Assembly: GCA_027365475.1 (NCBI GenBank) | Contig: DAHXNI010000091.1 | Coordinates: 1-64,000, forward strand | Reading direction: 5' to 3' | Source of the DNA: Pseudomonadota bacterium | GTDB lineage: Bacteria; Pseudomonadota; Gammaproteobacteria; JAKAQQ01 | Length of the DNA: 64,000 bases | In this document: piece by piece, positions 50,739 to 60,675 of the stretch | Layout: each line of letters begins with the position of its first letter | Position numbering within the stretch: the stretch's first letter is position 1 | Notes under the pieces: generated by a model | Databases searched by the model: none | What the model saw: only the letters and a program-made list of their open reading frames with translations | Told to the model about the DNA's origin: nothing | Program-made: the position numbers and the translations under genes

Positions 50739-51818
50739 ATGCACGACCCGAATCAAACGTTTCTATCGTGTGTTCGACGAGGTGGCGGGCTCCGGGAGTC
50801 GCTCCATGAGCGACTGATTCTCGTAGCTCTTCTGGCATTGCCCGCTTTCTTCTTCTGGCATTTTGCCATCGACTGGTCGAAAGCCATCTCTCGTCCTTCA
50901 AACGCCCTTTTTGCCGGCCCCACGCTTGATCTGGTTCATAGCCATAACGTCAAAACATTGACAGCGCTTTATGCGGCCTACGGGTACCATTGGCCGCCCC
51001 ATCACTTGGTACCGGCCATCGACGTGGACCATCTGCCGGCTGGATTGGCCAGCCTCCCGGTACATCAGAAAAAAGTATTATTTCTCAAGACATTATTGCC
51101 GATCATTTTAGCTGCGGATCAAAAAATAACTCGCGAAAGGCATTTTTTGCTTCGTCAGTTTGCTGCGCACCGGAATCGGCCCTGGATGAAGCAATCGAAA
51201 TCGTTTGCTGTTGCACGGGAAATCGAGGCGCAATACCGGGTGACCGGCTCCCTGGCCCAGCCAGCCGTCCAGAACCGTCTGCTTGCACGCGTAGACGTGG
51301 TGCCGGCGGTGCTGGCACTGGCCCAGGCGGCCAAGGAAAGCGGTTGGGGTACTTCCCGGTTCGCGCTCCGGGGCAACGATCTTTTTGGAATGTGGACCGA
51401 TAATCCCTTTGTGGGCATGGCGCCCCGCGCCCTCAGGAAGCATCCGTCCCACTTTGTGAGGGTGTTCGCGAATCTCCGGAGTTCGGTCCACCATTACCTC
51501 AAAGCCATCAACACCCGAAGACCCTTTGCGCTGTTTCGTGCCATCCGGGTCAGGATGCGTCTCGCGCATGCGCCGCTCAATCCGGAACTTCTGGCTCAGG
51601 GTCTCGATTTGTACTCCCAACAGGGTGAAGACTACGTCCTGTCGATCCAGCAGATGCTCCCTACCCTGGATAGCTCAACCCATCTTGGCCGTCTGTCCCT
51701 CGTCTCTCCTCGTGTGCTGGCCGACCTCATTGTCCAGAAACGCGGCCGGGTACCGGGTGCCAAGCCCGCCGCTCTCGCCCGTGTGGCGATGGTCCGAGTC
51801 CAGCGCCCACATTCCTGA
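50739..51818 (+). CDS. Bax-like glucosaminidase (peptidoglycan hydrolase)
   Basis: The 359-aa protein has an N-terminal hydrophobic segment (LILVALLALPAFFFWHFAI) anchoring it in the inner membrane. A glucosaminidase domain runs from about residue 180: VPAVLALAQAAKESGWGTSRFALRGNDLFGMW with the catalytic glutamate in KESGWG, then FANLRSSVHHYLKAIN. It resembles Bax of enterobacteria (N-acetylglucosaminidase). The ATG after AGGGG is used; a TTG 14 codons upstream is unlikely. The 180 bp upstream are AT-rich. Confidence 0.88.
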   Translation: MHDPNQTFLSCVRRGGGLRESLHERLILVALLALPAFFFWHFAIDWSKAISRPSNALFAGPTLDLVHSHNVKTLTALYAAYGYHWPPHHLVPAIDVDHLPAGLASLPVHQKKVLFLKTLLPIILAADQKITRERHFLLRQFAAHRNRPWMKQSKSFAVAREIEAQYRVTGSLAQPAVQNRLLARVDVVPAVLALAQAAKESGWGTSRFALRGNDLFGMWTDNPFVGMAPRALRKHPSHFVRVFANLRSSVHHYLKAINTRRPFALFRAIRVRMRLAHAPLNPELLAQGLDLYSQQGEDYVLSIQQMLPTLDSSTHLGRLSLVSPRVLADLIVQKRGRVPGAKPAALARVAMVRVQRPHS

Positions 51819-51989
51819 CGGTGGGTTCAGAAAGGATTTGAACGAAGCGCCTCCCTACCCGGGTTTTCCCGAATCGCGTAGGAAGTAGGCGTCTTTGCGC
51901 TGTCCGAGAGGTCTCTAACAGGTATCATATTAAGGACCTTGGGGGGGTTCCCCCGAGATTTTGGTTTTTCTTTCGAGGTGCCCCCGAAC

Positions 51990-52580
51990 ATGAATCGACC
52001 CACAACTGGATTCCCGTGGTCCATCGGATTGACTGTACTTGCATTCTGGCTGGTCGCCATTCGGCCGGTTTGGGCCAATAGCTACCTCAATCTCAATGTG
52101 AGTGATCGTGCGGCGCGCGTCAGTCTGGGAACGGACCTGACCTCTTCCGGACTGGTCGGCAGTGTGGGATATTTCACCCACACGCGCCGGGGGAGCGTGG
52201 CCGATGCCGGTCTGTCTCTCGTGGCCAATGCCAATCCGGGCGGACACGCAATCTGGGTCGGACTCGGTGCGCGCGCACTCTTCGTCGATTCGAGCCTCGT
52301 CCATGAAAGCGCAACGGCCTTGGGACTCGGTGCGTCGGTCAATACGACTTGGGTCGGTTATAACCGCATCGGCGTGGGCGGACATGTGTACTATGCCCCG
52401 CAGGTCACCTCATTCGGCACTGCCCGGAGTTATCTCGAATATGAAGCACGCGTCGAATATTACCTGCTGCGTCACGGGAGGGTTTATCTGGCATATCGGC
52501 ACATCGGGGTTTCCTATGCCGGAACGCCGACGTTGACCCTGGACAGCGGGCTCAATGTAGGCTTTCGCATCTCTTTCTGA
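51990..52580 (+). CDS. YfaZ-like outer-membrane protein
   Basis: The 196-aa protein has a signal peptide (IGLTVLAFWLVAIRPVWA, cleavage after VWA). The mature part is alternating beta strands (GLVGSVGYFTH, AIWVGLGARALFV, ARVEYYLLRHGRVYLAYRHIGVSY) ending in VGFRISF, an aromatic C-terminus expected of outer-membrane barrels. This fits the YfaZ family. Function unknown. It is followed closely by yebC on the same strand. Confidence 0.78.
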   Translation: MNRPTTGFPWSIGLTVLAFWLVAIRPVWANSYLNLNVSDRAARVSLGTDLTSSGLVGSVGYFTHTRRGSVADAGLSLVANANPGGHAIWVGLGARALFVDSSLVHESATALGLGASVNTTWVGYNRIGVGGHVYYAPQVTSFGTARSYLEYEARVEYYLLRHGRVYLAYRHIGVSYAGTPTLTLDSGLNVGFRISF

Positions 52581-52586
52581 AGCGTC

Positions 52587-53342
52587 ATGGCCGGTCATAG
52601 CAAGTGGGCCAATATCCAGTACCGCAAGGGATCCCAGGATGTCCGGCGGGGGCGCCTCTTTACCCGCATCATCCGCGAGGTGACGAGCGCGGCTCGCCAC
52701 GGAGGAGGAGATCCGGCCACCAACGGGCGGCTCAAACTCGCGATCGAAAAGGCAAATGCCGCCAATGTCCCCAAGGACACCGTCGAACGGGCAATCCGGC
52801 GCATGCAGGGGGCGGAGTCGGGGGGTGGTCTCGAGGAGGTGCGTTACGAGGGATATGGAGCGGGTGGCGTGGCGATACTCATTGAGTGCCTGACCGATAA
52901 CCGCAATCGTACGGTATCCGAGATTCGTCATGCCTTTTCCAAACATGGGGGCAACCTCGGAGCGGACGGTGCCGTATCGTATCTGTTCCGGCGGGTCGGG
53001 CTGCTCCGCTTTGCTTCGGGGACGAATGAGGAGAAGCTTTTTGAACTTGCGTTGGACGCAGGTGCCGAGGATGTCGAGTCCCAGCCGGATGGCCTGCTCA
53101 CCGTGATCGTCGACCCCGAAGGCTTCGAGACGATCCGATCGCGACTCGGGGCGGGCGGATTTGTGCCCGTGACCGCTGAGATGACCCAGCTGGCCTCGAT
53201 TCGGGTTCCGGTTGCGGGGGATGAGGGTTGGGCGGTTCTCAAGCTTTTGAGTGCACTCGAAGAGCTTGATGACGTTCAGAATCTCTACAGCAATGCGGAT
53301 CTGCCCGATGAGATGGTGCATCAATTCCAGGATGCTCCATGA
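52587..53342 (+). CDS. yebC: YebC/PmpR family protein
   Basis: The 251-aa protein opens AGHSKWANIQYRKGSQDVRRGRLFTRIIREV and contains GGGDPATNGRLKLAIEKANAANVPKDTVERAI, the YebC signature. Members act as transcription regulators and, in recent work, help ribosomes through polyproline stretches. Location directly before ruvC is the classic gammaproteobacterial arrangement; its end overlaps ruvC by 4 nt. Confidence 0.96.
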   Translation: MAGHSKWANIQYRKGSQDVRRGRLFTRIIREVTSAARHGGGDPATNGRLKLAIEKANAANVPKDTVERAIRRMQGAESGGGLEEVRYEGYGAGGVAILIECLTDNRNRTVSEIRHAFSKHGGNLGADGAVSYLFRRVGLLRFASGTNEEKLFELALDAGAEDVESQPDGLLTVIVDPEGFETIRSRLGAGGFVPVTAEMTQLASIRVPVAGDEGWAVLKLLSALEELDDVQNLYSNADLPDEMVHQFQDAP

Positions 53343-53848
53343 GCCTCATTCTCGGGCTCGATCCGGGATCGCGCCATACAGGTTACGGATTGATCGACAG
53401 CGCAGGCTCCGAGATCCGGTTGCTCGATTGTGGGGCCATTGATCCGGTTGCATCCGATCCCCTGCCGAACCGGTTGGCGCTCATTCATCGCCGGGTCGCT
53501 CATCTGGTGCTCATCTGGAAGCCTGCCGAGGTTGTGGTTGAGAAGATCTTCGTCCATCGCAACGTCCATAGCGCCCTCGTTCTGGGTCAGGCGCGGGGCG
53601 CGGCATTGGCCGCTGTGATGGATCACACGACCCCGCCTGTCCTGACCGAATATTCACCCCGTGAAATCAAGCAGGCGGTCACGGCCTATGGGGGAGCACA
53701 GAAATCCCAGATCCAGAAAATGGTGGCCCTGCTTCTCGGGCTGACCGAACTCCCGTCGGTGGATGCGGCCGACGCGCTTGCCGTGGCGCTCTGCCATGCC
53801 CATCAGCTCAGATGGCGGCGCATGAGCCGACGGGCTGGCGGAATATGA
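53339..53848 (+). CDS. ruvC: Holliday junction endonuclease RuvC
   Basis: The 169-aa resolvase has the RNase-H-like active site: ILGLDPGSRHTGYGLID with the first aspartate, VVVEKIFVHRN with the glutamate, and VDAADALAVALCHAH with the distal aspartates. It resolves four-way junctions processed by RuvAB, encoded next door. Overlaps with yebC and ruvA are 4 nt. Confidence 0.97.
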   Translation: MSLILGLDPGSRHTGYGLIDSAGSEIRLLDCGAIDPVASDPLPNRLALIHRRVAHLVLIWKPAEVVVEKIFVHRNVHSALVLGQARGAALAAVMDHTTPPVLTEYSPREIKQAVTAYGGAQKSQIQKMVALLLGLTELPSVDAADALAVALCHAHQLRWRRMSRRAGGI

Positions 53849-54429
53849 TCGGATCTTTGCGTGGCCGGATCGTTCTCAAGGCCCCTCCGAGGGTGGTTCT
53901 CGAAGTCTCGGGTGTGGGTTATGAAATCGAGATGCCGCTTCTTTCGGTAACCCGGCTGCCGCCAGTCGGTGCCGAGACGTTTTTGATCATTCACGACGTG
54001 GTTCGAGAGGAGGGCACGCTCCTTTATGGCTTCATTGATGAAACGGAACGGGTGTTGTTCCGCCAGCTCCTGCGCGTCAATGGCATCGGCCCCAAAGTGG
54101 CGCTGGCGATTCTGTCGAGCCTTCCTGTTTCAGACTTCGTGCGGATTATCCGGGATCGGGATGCGACCTTGCTGACACGCGTGCCCGGAGTGGGTAAAAA
54201 AACGGCCGAACGACTGGTTCTCGAGCTCAAGGATCGGATTCAGGATTTCGCCGCTTCGGGTGGTCCGGCAGAGGCCGCATCCTCCCGCGACCAAGCCGTG
54301 TCCGGTCTCATCGCGCTGGGTTATCGCCGGGAAGAGGCCGACCGGCTGCTGGCCCGGCTGGATCCTGCGTTGCCGGCGACAGATCTCATCCGCGAAGCGC
54401 TGAAGCTCGCATTTGGGGGACATACCTGA
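53845..54429 (+). CDS. ruvA: Holliday junction branch-migration subunit RuvA
   Basis: The 194-aa protein starts [28 protein letters not shown], has helix-hairpin-helix DNA-binding segments ([16 protein letters not shown] and [23 protein letters not shown]), and a C-terminal domain III ([21 protein letters not shown]) that contacts RuvB. The ATG that overlaps the ruvC stop gives the standard N-terminus. Confidence 0.97.
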   Translation: MIGSLRGRIVLKAPPRVVLEVSGVGYEIEMPLLSVTRLPPVGAETFLIIHDVVREEGTLLYGFIDETERVLFRQLLRVNGIGPKVALAILSSLPVSDFVRIIRDRDATLLTRVPGVGKKTAERLVLELKDRIQDFAASGGPAEAASSRDQAVSGLIALGYRREEADRLLARLDPALPATDLIREALKLAFGGHT

Positions 54430-55451
54430 TGGAACCCATGAATTCCGGAGCCACTGGAGAAACGCCCCCGCCGGATTTCGAACAGAATCTGAGACCCCGT
54501 TCACTGGCCGAATATATCGGGCAGGCCCGGGTACGCGAACAATTCGAGATTTTCATCGGAGCGGCACGCAAACGGGTTGAGGCACTCGACCATGTTCTTC
54601 TCTACGGACCGCCCGGGCTCGGCAAGACGACGCTCGCTCATATCATTGCGCACGAGTTGGGCGTCAACATCCGGGTTACTTCGGGACCGGTTCTCGAACG
54701 CCCGGGAGATCTCGCAGCGCTCCTCACGAACCTTGAGCCGCGCGACATTCTGTTCATCGATGAAATTCATCGTCTGCCAGCTTCGGTCGAGGAAATCCTC
54801 TATCCGGCACTCGAAGACCGGGCACTCGATATCCTGCTGGGCGAAGGCCCCGGCGCACGCTCGATCCGGATCCCCCTCAACCCGTTTACACTGGTTGGAG
54901 CGACCACGCGCGCCAATCTCCTTTCGCCACCGTTTCGGGACCGTTTTGGAGTGACCGCGCGGCTTGAGTTCTATGATGTGAAGGATCTGGCTGCGATCGT
55001 GACACGATCGGCCCGACTGCTCGAGATCGATATCACGCATCCGGCAGCCATGGAGATCGCTCAACGGTCGCGCGGAACACCGCGGATCGCGAACCGGCTC
55101 CTCAGGCGCATCCGTGATTTCGCTGAAATGAGGACTACGGGCGGGATCCAACCGGAAACCGTGGAGGAGGGTATGCGCCTCCTTGAAGTCGATGGCGCGG
55201 GATTTGATCCGCTGGATCGGAAATTCCTCCTCACGATCATTGAGCAGCATGACGGCGGGCCGGTTGGCATCGATACCTTGGCCGCAACGCTCGGCGAGGA
55301 GCGGGGCACGCTTGAGGATCTCGTCGAGCCCTTTCTCATCCAGAGGGGGTACCTCCAGCGTGGACCCCGGGGGCGACTGGTCACGGAGGCGACCTACCGG
55401 CATCTCGGAATTGAACCCCGGGTGCATGAAGGAGGACTTTTTTCCACATGA
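54429..55451 (+). CDS. ruvB: Holliday junction DNA helicase RuvB
   Basis: The 340-aa AAA+ motor has [26 protein letters not shown], Walker [18 protein letters not shown], Walker [11 protein letters not shown], sensor [19 protein letters not shown] and the C-terminal winged helix ([28 protein letters not shown]). It pumps DNA through RuvA tetramers at Holliday junctions. The start overlaps the ruvA stop by one base. Confidence 0.98.
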   Translation: MEPMNSGATGETPPPDFEQNLRPRSLAEYIGQARVREQFEIFIGAARKRVEALDHVLLYGPPGLGKTTLAHIIAHELGVNIRVTSGPVLERPGDLAALLTNLEPRDILFIDEIHRLPASVEEILYPALEDRALDILLGEGPGARSIRIPLNPFTLVGATTRANLLSPPFRDRFGVTARLEFYDVKDLAAIVTRSARLLEIDITHPAAMEIAQRSRGTPRIANRLLRRIRDFAEMRTTGGIQPETVEEGMRLLEVDGAGFDPLDRKFLLTIIEQHDGGPVGIDTLAATLGEERGTLEDLVEPFLIQRGYLQRGPRGRLVTEATYRHLGIEPRVHEGGLFST

Positions 55452-55870
55452 GCGGATCGGAACACCGGCTTGGGGCCTACCAGCACCGGGTCAGGGTCTA
55501 TTATGAGGATACGGATGCCGCAGGCGTCGTTTACCATACGAGTTACCTGCGCTATATGGATCGTGCGCGTACGGAGTGGCTGAGAAGCCAAGGATGGTCC
55601 GTTGCGCGCCTCGCCACCGAGCTCGGCTTGCTTTTTGTCGTGGGAGAAGTCAAAGTCCGATACCGCATTCCCGCGCATCACGATGATGAACTTGATGTCG
55701 GTGTACGAGTCGAATCCATGCGGCCGGCCAGTCTTACGGTCGATCAGCCGGTCGTCCGGGTGGGCGGCACGGTGATCTGCGAGGGCTCCATCCGTCTGGT
55801 TGCGGTGGGGACCGATTCGTTCCGTCCGAAACCCATCCCCGTAACCTTGCTGAGGGCGCTTGATCCATGA
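55448..55870 (+). CDS. ybgC: Tol-Pal-associated acyl-CoA thioesterase YbgC
   Basis: The 140-aa hotdog-fold protein has [34 protein letters not shown], including the catalytic aspartate of the 4-hydroxybenzoyl-CoA thioesterase family, and [24 protein letters not shown]. It hydrolyses acyl-CoA and is the usual first gene of the tol cluster. Overlaps with ruvB and tolQ link the two operons into one run of coupled genes. Confidence 0.95.
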   Translation: MSGSEHRLGAYQHRVRVYYEDTDAAGVVYHTSYLRYMDRARTEWLRSQGWSVARLATELGLLFVVGEVKVRYRIPAHHDDELDVGVRVESMRPASLTVDQPVVRVGGTVICEGSIRLVAVGTDSFRPKPIPVTLLRALDP

Positions 55871-56562
55871 CTACCCATTTATCGTTCTGGCATCTTGTTC
55901 TCGAGTCGAGTTGGATCGTCAAGCTCGTGCTTCTCGTGCTCGCGGCCGCTTCGGTCACCTCCTGGTCCGTCATGTTCCAGAAAAGGGCGCTGTTCCGCAA
56001 GGTATGGGCGGCGGCGCGGCAGTTCGATAAACGTTACGAGACCCAGGGAGCGGACCTCGGAAAACTGTATCGTCAGATCAGTGAGAACGAGCCGGAGCCG
56101 AACGTCTTCGAATCCCTGTTCCAGACGGGTTACCGTGAATATGCCCGTCTTTTGCGGCTCGGCAACCCCTCATCGGCACTGGAAGGAGCCCGCCGCAACA
56201 TGATGGCGGTCGAGCGGCGGGAACTCGACCGGCTTGAGGAGCAGCTGCCTTTTCTCGCGACGGTCGGCTCGACCGGACCCTATGTCGGGCTGTTCGGGAC
56301 CGTCTGGGGGATCATGACGGCCTTTCATGCGCTTGGCAATGTGCAGCAGGCTACCCTTTCCATGGTGGCGCCGGGTATCTCCCAGGCGCTCATCGCGACA
56401 GCTATGGGACTGTTCGCGGCCATTCCGGCGGTGATTGCCTACAATCGCTACCAGACGCAGGTCATCCGCCTGGAGAATCGGATGGACAGTTTTGTCGACG
56501 AGTTTACTTCGGTGCTCCAGCGTTACCAACCAGCCGCGGTCCCTGGGAGCGAGAACCGATGA
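55867..56562 (+). CDS. tolQ: Tol system proton-channel subunit TolQ
   Basis: The 231-aa inner-membrane protein has one N-terminal and two later membrane helices, with ERRELDRLEEQLPFLATVGSTGPYVGLFGTVWGIMTAF and GISQALIATAMGLFAAIPAVIAYN, the ExbB/TolQ signature. With TolR it uses the proton gradient to energise TolA during outer-membrane constriction at division. Confidence 0.96.
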   Translation: MTTHLSFWHLVLESSWIVKLVLLVLAAASVTSWSVMFQKRALFRKVWAAARQFDKRYETQGADLGKLYRQISENEPEPNVFESLFQTGYREYARLLRLGNPSSALEGARRNMMAVERRELDRLEEQLPFLATVGSTGPYVGLFGTVWGIMTAFHALGNVQQATLSMVAPGISQALIATAMGLFAAIPAVIAYNRYQTQVIRLENRMDSFVDEFTSVLQRYQPAAVPGSENR

Positions 56563-56990
56563 GAAAGCGCCGGCGGGTACTCGGCGAGATCAACATCGTT
56601 CCCTATATCGATGTGATGCTGGTTTTGCTCGTGATCTTCATGATCACGGCACCGCTTCTTCAGGAAGGGGTGCACGTCCGCCTGCCCCATGCCACGGCCA
56701 AACCGCTTGCTGTCCACGCGAATCTCACCCCGATCGTTCTCACGGTGGACCGGGTCGGCCATCTGTTCCTGAACATTTCGGCTCACCCGAGACGGCCAGC
56801 CGCGCGCCGCATCATCGAGGCACTTGTGGCTGCGGTTTTGCGGCACGCTCCGGAGACTCCCGTGCTCGTCAAGGCCGATCGCAGAACCCCCTATGGGCGG
56901 GTGATTCAAGCGATGGTGCTTCTGCAACGCTCCGGTGCGCATGGGATTGGTCTCATGACCCGACCCCGACCCGCGCGCACGCGCCCATGA
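56559..56990 (+). CDS. tolR: Tol system subunit TolR
   Basis: The 143-aa protein has a single membrane helix holding the essential aspartate in INIVPYIDVMLVLLVIFMITAPLL, and a periplasmic ExbD/TolR domain ending in TPVLVKADRRTPYGRVIQAMVLLQRSGAHGIGLMTRP. It overlaps tolQ and tolA by 4 nt. Confidence 0.96.
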   Translation: MRKRRRVLGEINIVPYIDVMLVLLVIFMITAPLLQEGVHVRLPHATAKPLAVHANLTPIVLTVDRVGHLFLNISAHPRRPAARRIIEALVAAVLRHAPETPVLVKADRRTPYGRVIQAMVLLQRSGAHGIGLMTRPRPARTRP

Positions 56991-57832
56991 AGAGGATCCG
57001 CCGGTCCGGTCGAGGGTGGGCCTGGACCCAATCCATTCTGGTCCATCTTTTCGTTCTGGCGCTTCTTCTCATCGGTTTTCAGCACGCGCTGACCCATGGT
57101 TCGGGCCGTCCACATGCGGTGACCCACCCGGTCGAAGCCCGTGTGGTGAATGGACAGGCCATTGAAAAAGCATGGAAAGACTATGAAGCGCGCAAGGCCG
57201 CACGGGCGGAGGCACAAAAGGAACGGGCCCAAAGGCTCGCCCAGGAGGCAGTGCAAGCGCGCGCCGAGAAACAGGCGCAGGAAGCGAAATTGCAAGCGCT
57301 CAAAGCCGAGCAGGCCCACGCGCTCGCTCTGCAGCAGCAAGCGGTGGCGCGTCTCCAAGCACAAAAGAAAGCCCAGGAAAGAGCCATTCGCGCCATGGCC
57401 GCCCGTCAGGCGGCCGCCCGGCTGGCCGAACGGCAAGCGGCCAAGGCTTTGACCAGGCTCCGGGCCGCGAGGCAACACGCAGAAATGCTGGCGCGCGCGC
57501 GCTCGCTCGCCAGGCTTCGGGCCCGCGAAGCAGCGGCGGCATCGGCTCGGCGCACATCCGCTCTGGCTGCCTGGGTTGCAGCGATCCGGGATCGGGTTGA
57601 AAATGCCTGGATCCGCCCCCTAGGCGTGACCTCCGGATTGAGCTGCTCGCTCTCGGTCACGCTCGCTGTGGGAGGAGCCGTCCTGAACGCCCATGTCGGG
57701 CACTGCAATGGAGGCGCCCCGGTGCGTCAATCGATTCTGGCCGCCGTATTCCGTGCATCACCGCTCCCGATGCCGGCTGATCCGTCTGTTTTCAGCTCAC
57801 GCATCACTTTTGTGTTTCATCCGGGATCCTGA
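56987..57832 (+). CDS. tolA: Tol system periplasm-spanning protein TolA
   Basis: The 281-aa protein has a short cytoplasmic start, one membrane helix (SILVHLFVLALLLIGFQHAL), and a long Ala/Lys/Gln/Arg-rich helical domain from about residue 60 to 195 (EARKAARAEAQKERAQRLA and onward). A C-terminal globular domain contains IRPLGVTSGLSCSLSVTLAVGG and a conserved cysteine pair. It connects TolQR in the inner membrane to Pal/TolB. The ATG overlapping the tolR stop is used; the longer open frame upstream lies within tolR. Confidence 0.94.
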   Translation: MKRIRRSGRGWAWTQSILVHLFVLALLLIGFQHALTHGSGRPHAVTHPVEARVVNGQAIEKAWKDYEARKAARAEAQKERAQRLAQEAVQARAEKQAQEAKLQALKAEQAHALALQQQAVARLQAQKKAQERAIRAMAARQAAARLAERQAAKALTRLRAARQHAEMLARARSLARLRAREAAAASARRTSALAAWVAAIRDRVENAWIRPLGVTSGLSCSLSVTLAVGGAVLNAHVGHCNGGAPVRQSILAAVFRASPLPMPADPSVFSSRITFVFHPGS

Positions 57833-57833
57833 T

Positions 57834-59174
57834 ATGAATCAACTGACGTCTGTCTTGAGGCGCGCGAGCTGGGTGTTTTTCATCGTGACCCTGGTTGGGG
57901 CGCATGCGGCCTGGGCGTCTCTCCGGATCCAGATCACGCGGGGCATCCGGGTTGCAACCCCCATTGCAATCATCCCGTTTGCGTGGAAGGTGCCCGGTCC
58001 ACACCGCGTTGCGGTCGCCGACGTGATTGCTCATGACCTCTCCCGTACTGGACTTTTCAAGGCGTTGCCCCGTCATGACCTCATCCAGCGACCGACGCGT
58101 CCGGGGGCGATCAACTTTCTCAACTGGAAGGCTCTCGGCATGGACTACCTCGTGATTGGACACATCCAACCGAGGCAGGAGGGTCCGGGCTGGCTGCTCA
58201 TCTTCCACCTCTATAACGTCCCTGCCGGGAACCAGGTCCTGGCCTATGCCGTTCCGACGAGCCCCAAGCGGCTGCGCCTCACCGCCCACTATGTGAGCGA
58301 TCTCATCTTTCAAAAACTCACGGGCCAAAAAGCTCCGTTCACGAGCCGGATCGCCTATGTCGAATCCAAGGCAATAGGTCTCACACACCGCTACCGGCTG
58401 ATGGTGGCGGACTATGATGGTCACCGTGCCCGGGCTGTTCTCAGGTCCAGTCATCCCATCGTCTCCCCGGACTTTTCGCCAGGCGGAAACCGAATCGCCT
58501 ATGTCTCCTTTGCAAGCGGCTTTCCCGCGATCTATGTCCAGAATCTCAAAACGGGGCAGCGCAGACGGGTCTTGGCGCGCACGGGCCTCAATGAAACACC
58601 GGTTTTTACACCGGGCGGACACGCACTGCTCGTCACCGTAAGCGGATCTGGCGGCAATGCCGAGATTGGCCGGCTGGATCTTCAGAATGGATTGCTCAGG
58701 ATCCTGACCCATACTCCAGGAATCAACACGGAACCCGCCTGGTTTCCAGGTGGCAGACGGATGGCTTTCACCTCGGACCGCGGAGGCAGTGCCGAGATCT
58801 ATGTGAAACACGTGCATTCCGGCCGGACCCGGCGGCTTACCTTCAAGGGTCACTACAATGCAGCGCCTGCGGTCTCCTCAACCGGTGGGTTTATCGCTTA
58901 TGTGGCGCGACTCGAGGGACTTTTGCGCATCGCGCGCATGAATCTCAAAACAGGCGTCATTCGGATACTCACTCCTGGCCCTCTGGATGATTCGCCGAGT
59001 TTTGCACCGGGAGGCGCTCTGATCCTCTTCAGCGCCTGGCAGCGGGGGCGGCGGATCCTCGAGACGGTCTCGACCCGTGGTCACACCATCTGGCCTGTCC
59101 GGCTCCCGCTCGGCCCAAAGGATTCCGTCACAACGCCGATCTGGGGCCCGGATCTTCCCGGGACACCCCATTGA
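57834..59174 (+). CDS. tolB: Tol-Pal periplasmic beta-propeller protein TolB
   Basis: The 446-aa protein has a signal peptide (ASWVFFIVTLVGAHAAWA), an N-terminal domain (IQITRGIRVATPIAIIPF, DLSRTGLFKAL) and a six-bladed propeller with repeats such as SPDFSPGGNRIAYVSF, TPVFTPGGHALLVTVS, EPAWFPGGRRMAFTSDRGG and SPSFAPGGALILFSA. TolB shuttles between Pal and OmpA/TolA. It starts one base after the tolA stop. Confidence 0.95.
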   Translation: MNQLTSVLRRASWVFFIVTLVGAHAAWASLRIQITRGIRVATPIAIIPFAWKVPGPHRVAVADVIAHDLSRTGLFKALPRHDLIQRPTRPGAINFLNWKALGMDYLVIGHIQPRQEGPGWLLIFHLYNVPAGNQVLAYAVPTSPKRLRLTAHYVSDLIFQKLTGQKAPFTSRIAYVESKAIGLTHRYRLMVADYDGHRARAVLRSSHPIVSPDFSPGGNRIAYVSFASGFPAIYVQNLKTGQRRRVLARTGLNETPVFTPGGHALLVTVSGSGGNAEIGRLDLQNGLLRILTHTPGINTEPAWFPGGRRMAFTSDRGGSAEIYVKHVHSGRTRRLTFKGHYNAAPAVSSTGGFIAYVARLEGLLRIARMNLKTGVIRILTPGPLDDSPSFAPGGALILFSAWQRGRRILETVSTRGHTIWPVRLPLGPKDSVTTPIWGPDLPGTPH

Positions 59175-59200
59175 ACTCCTCCCGACCTGGAGATAGCCTT

Positions 59201-59989
59201 ATGAAAAGTCTGACTGTGCTCCCCCTTGCGGGCATCCTCGTTGCGCTGGCTCTTGCCGGATGCGCCACGAAACCCAAGCCGGTTCCACTGACCGATCCGG
59301 TCTATGCCAAGATTGATGCGCTTGAGATTCGGGTGGCCCATCTTGAACATGTGCTCCAGGGGCGGAGTCTCTTCAAGCTCACCGCCCAGGCGCAGCGCGA
59401 ACGCGGGGATATCCGCAAGCTGAGTGGCGCATTGGCGAGTCTCCGCCATGATCTCCGTCATTTCCGCCATGCCGAGAGCGCACGCTGGATCGAGGTGTAC
59501 AGGCGCCTGAGCCGCTTGCAGTCAGCATCAACCGACCTGCAACCCGCGGTCATGCCGGCTCCGTCCACATCCACCCAACCCCCCGCCACTGCAACGGATA
59601 CGACGGCTTATCAGAACGCGCTCAATCTGGTCGAAGCAGGGCACTATCATGCGGCCATTGCAGCGTTTTCGGCTTTCCGGCAAACCTACCCGCAAAGTCC
59701 GCTCGTGGCCAATGCCGATTACTGGGAAGGCGCCGCGAAACTGCAACTCCAGGATTTTTCGGGTGCGCTCAAGGATTCGCTTCGGGTACTCAAGGACCAG
59801 CCCCAGTCGCCGAAAGCACCGGCCGCACTTTTCCAGGCAGGGCTCATACAGCTGGCGATGGGTGAGGTCACAGCGGGAAAAAAGACGCTCACAGCGGTCG
59901 AACGGCAGTATCCCGACTCGAGTTCCGCCCGTCTGGCGCACGAGAAACTCATGAAACTCAAAGCGGGGGGTTCTTCGGGACATCCATGA
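59201..59989 (+). CDS. cpoB: Tol-Pal cluster coordinator CpoB (YbgF)
   Basis: The 262-aa protein has an N-terminal signal with a lipobox-like ALAGC, a predicted coiled coil (about residues 25-100), and TPR repeats from about 130 to 250 (YQNALNLVEAGHYHAAIAAF, PLVANADYWEGAAKLQLQDFSGALKD and PKAPAALFQAGLIQLAMGE). It coordinates peptidoglycan synthesis and Tol-driven constriction. GGAG at 8 nt supports the internal ATG over the one overlapping tolB. The cysteine could make it a lipoprotein, unlike E. coli YbgF. No pal gene lies between tolB and this gene. Confidence 0.92.
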   Translation: MKSLTVLPLAGILVALALAGCATKPKPVPLTDPVYAKIDALEIRVAHLEHVLQGRSLFKLTAQAQRERGDIRKLSGALASLRHDLRHFRHAESARWIEVYRRLSRLQSASTDLQPAVMPAPSTSTQPPATATDTTAYQNALNLVEAGHYHAAIAAFSAFRQTYPQSPLVANADYWEGAAKLQLQDFSGALKDSLRVLKDQPQSPKAPAALFQAGLIQLAMGEVTAGKKTLTAVERQYPDSSSARLAHEKLMKLKAGGSSGHP

Positions 59990-60675
59990 GTGTGCGGGCA
60001 GCCACGAAGGCTCCTGTCGCGGCAAAGGGTGCTCCAGCACGCCTTCGTGTCACCGAGATCTTCCTCTCCCTCCAGGGGGAAGCGCGGGATACCGGTTGGC
60101 CGACCGTGTTCATTCGCCTCACCGGATGCCCTCTGCGCTGTGTGTGGTGCGATACGGTATACGCATTCAAGGGCGGGACCCTGCTTTCCGAGGAGGAGGT
60201 ACTCGACCGGGTCGCCGGTTTTGCCGTCCCCCGGGTCTGTGTCACCGGCGGGGAACCCCTGGCCCAGAAAGGGGTTTTGGAGCTGCTCACCCACCTTGCC
60301 GACCGGGGATTTTTGGTTTCGCTCGAGACGAGCGGTGCCTTGCCGATCGAGGAAGTCGATCCACGGGTGACTCGCGTAGTGGACCTCAAGGCTCCGGGTT
60401 CGGGCGAGATGGCGCGGAACCGTTATGAAAACCTCGCGTGCCTGGCCCGCCACGATCAGGTCAAGTGTGTGATTGCCGATCGCGGGGACTACGAGTGGGC
60501 GCGATCGATGCTGGACCGTTATGAGCTCGCACGACGGGTCGAGGTCCTTTTTTCTCCGGTTACGGGAGCGCTCGCGCCTCGTGAACTCGCCGAATGGATT
60601 CTGGCCGATCACCTGCCGGTCCGGTTTCAACTCCAGCTTCACCAAGTGCTTTGGGGTGGGGAGGCGGGACGGTGA
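59986..60675 (+). CDS. queE: 7-carboxy-7-deazaguanine synthase QueE
   Basis: The 229-aa radical-SAM enzyme has [33 protein letters not shown] with the CxxxCxxC cluster motif, and the SAM-contacting [18 protein letters not shown]. It makes the deazaguanine ring in queuosine precursor synthesis, acting between QueD and QueC. It overlaps cpoB and queC by 3-4 nt. Confidence 0.96.
   Translation: MSVRAATKAPVAAKGAPARLRVTEIFLSLQGEARDTGWPTVFIRLTGCPLRCVWCDTVYAFKGGTLLSEEEVLDRVAGFAVPRVCVTGGEPLAQKGVLELLTHLADRGFLVSLETSGALPIEEVDPRVTRVVDLKAPGSGEMARNRYENLACLARHDQVKCVIADRGDYEWARSMLDRYELARRVEVLFSPVTGALAPRELAEWILADHLPVRFQLQLHQVLWGGEAGR

Noticed and set aside
57804-58853. 349-residue minus-strand frame opposite tolB
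   Set aside because: Antisense shadow of tolB.
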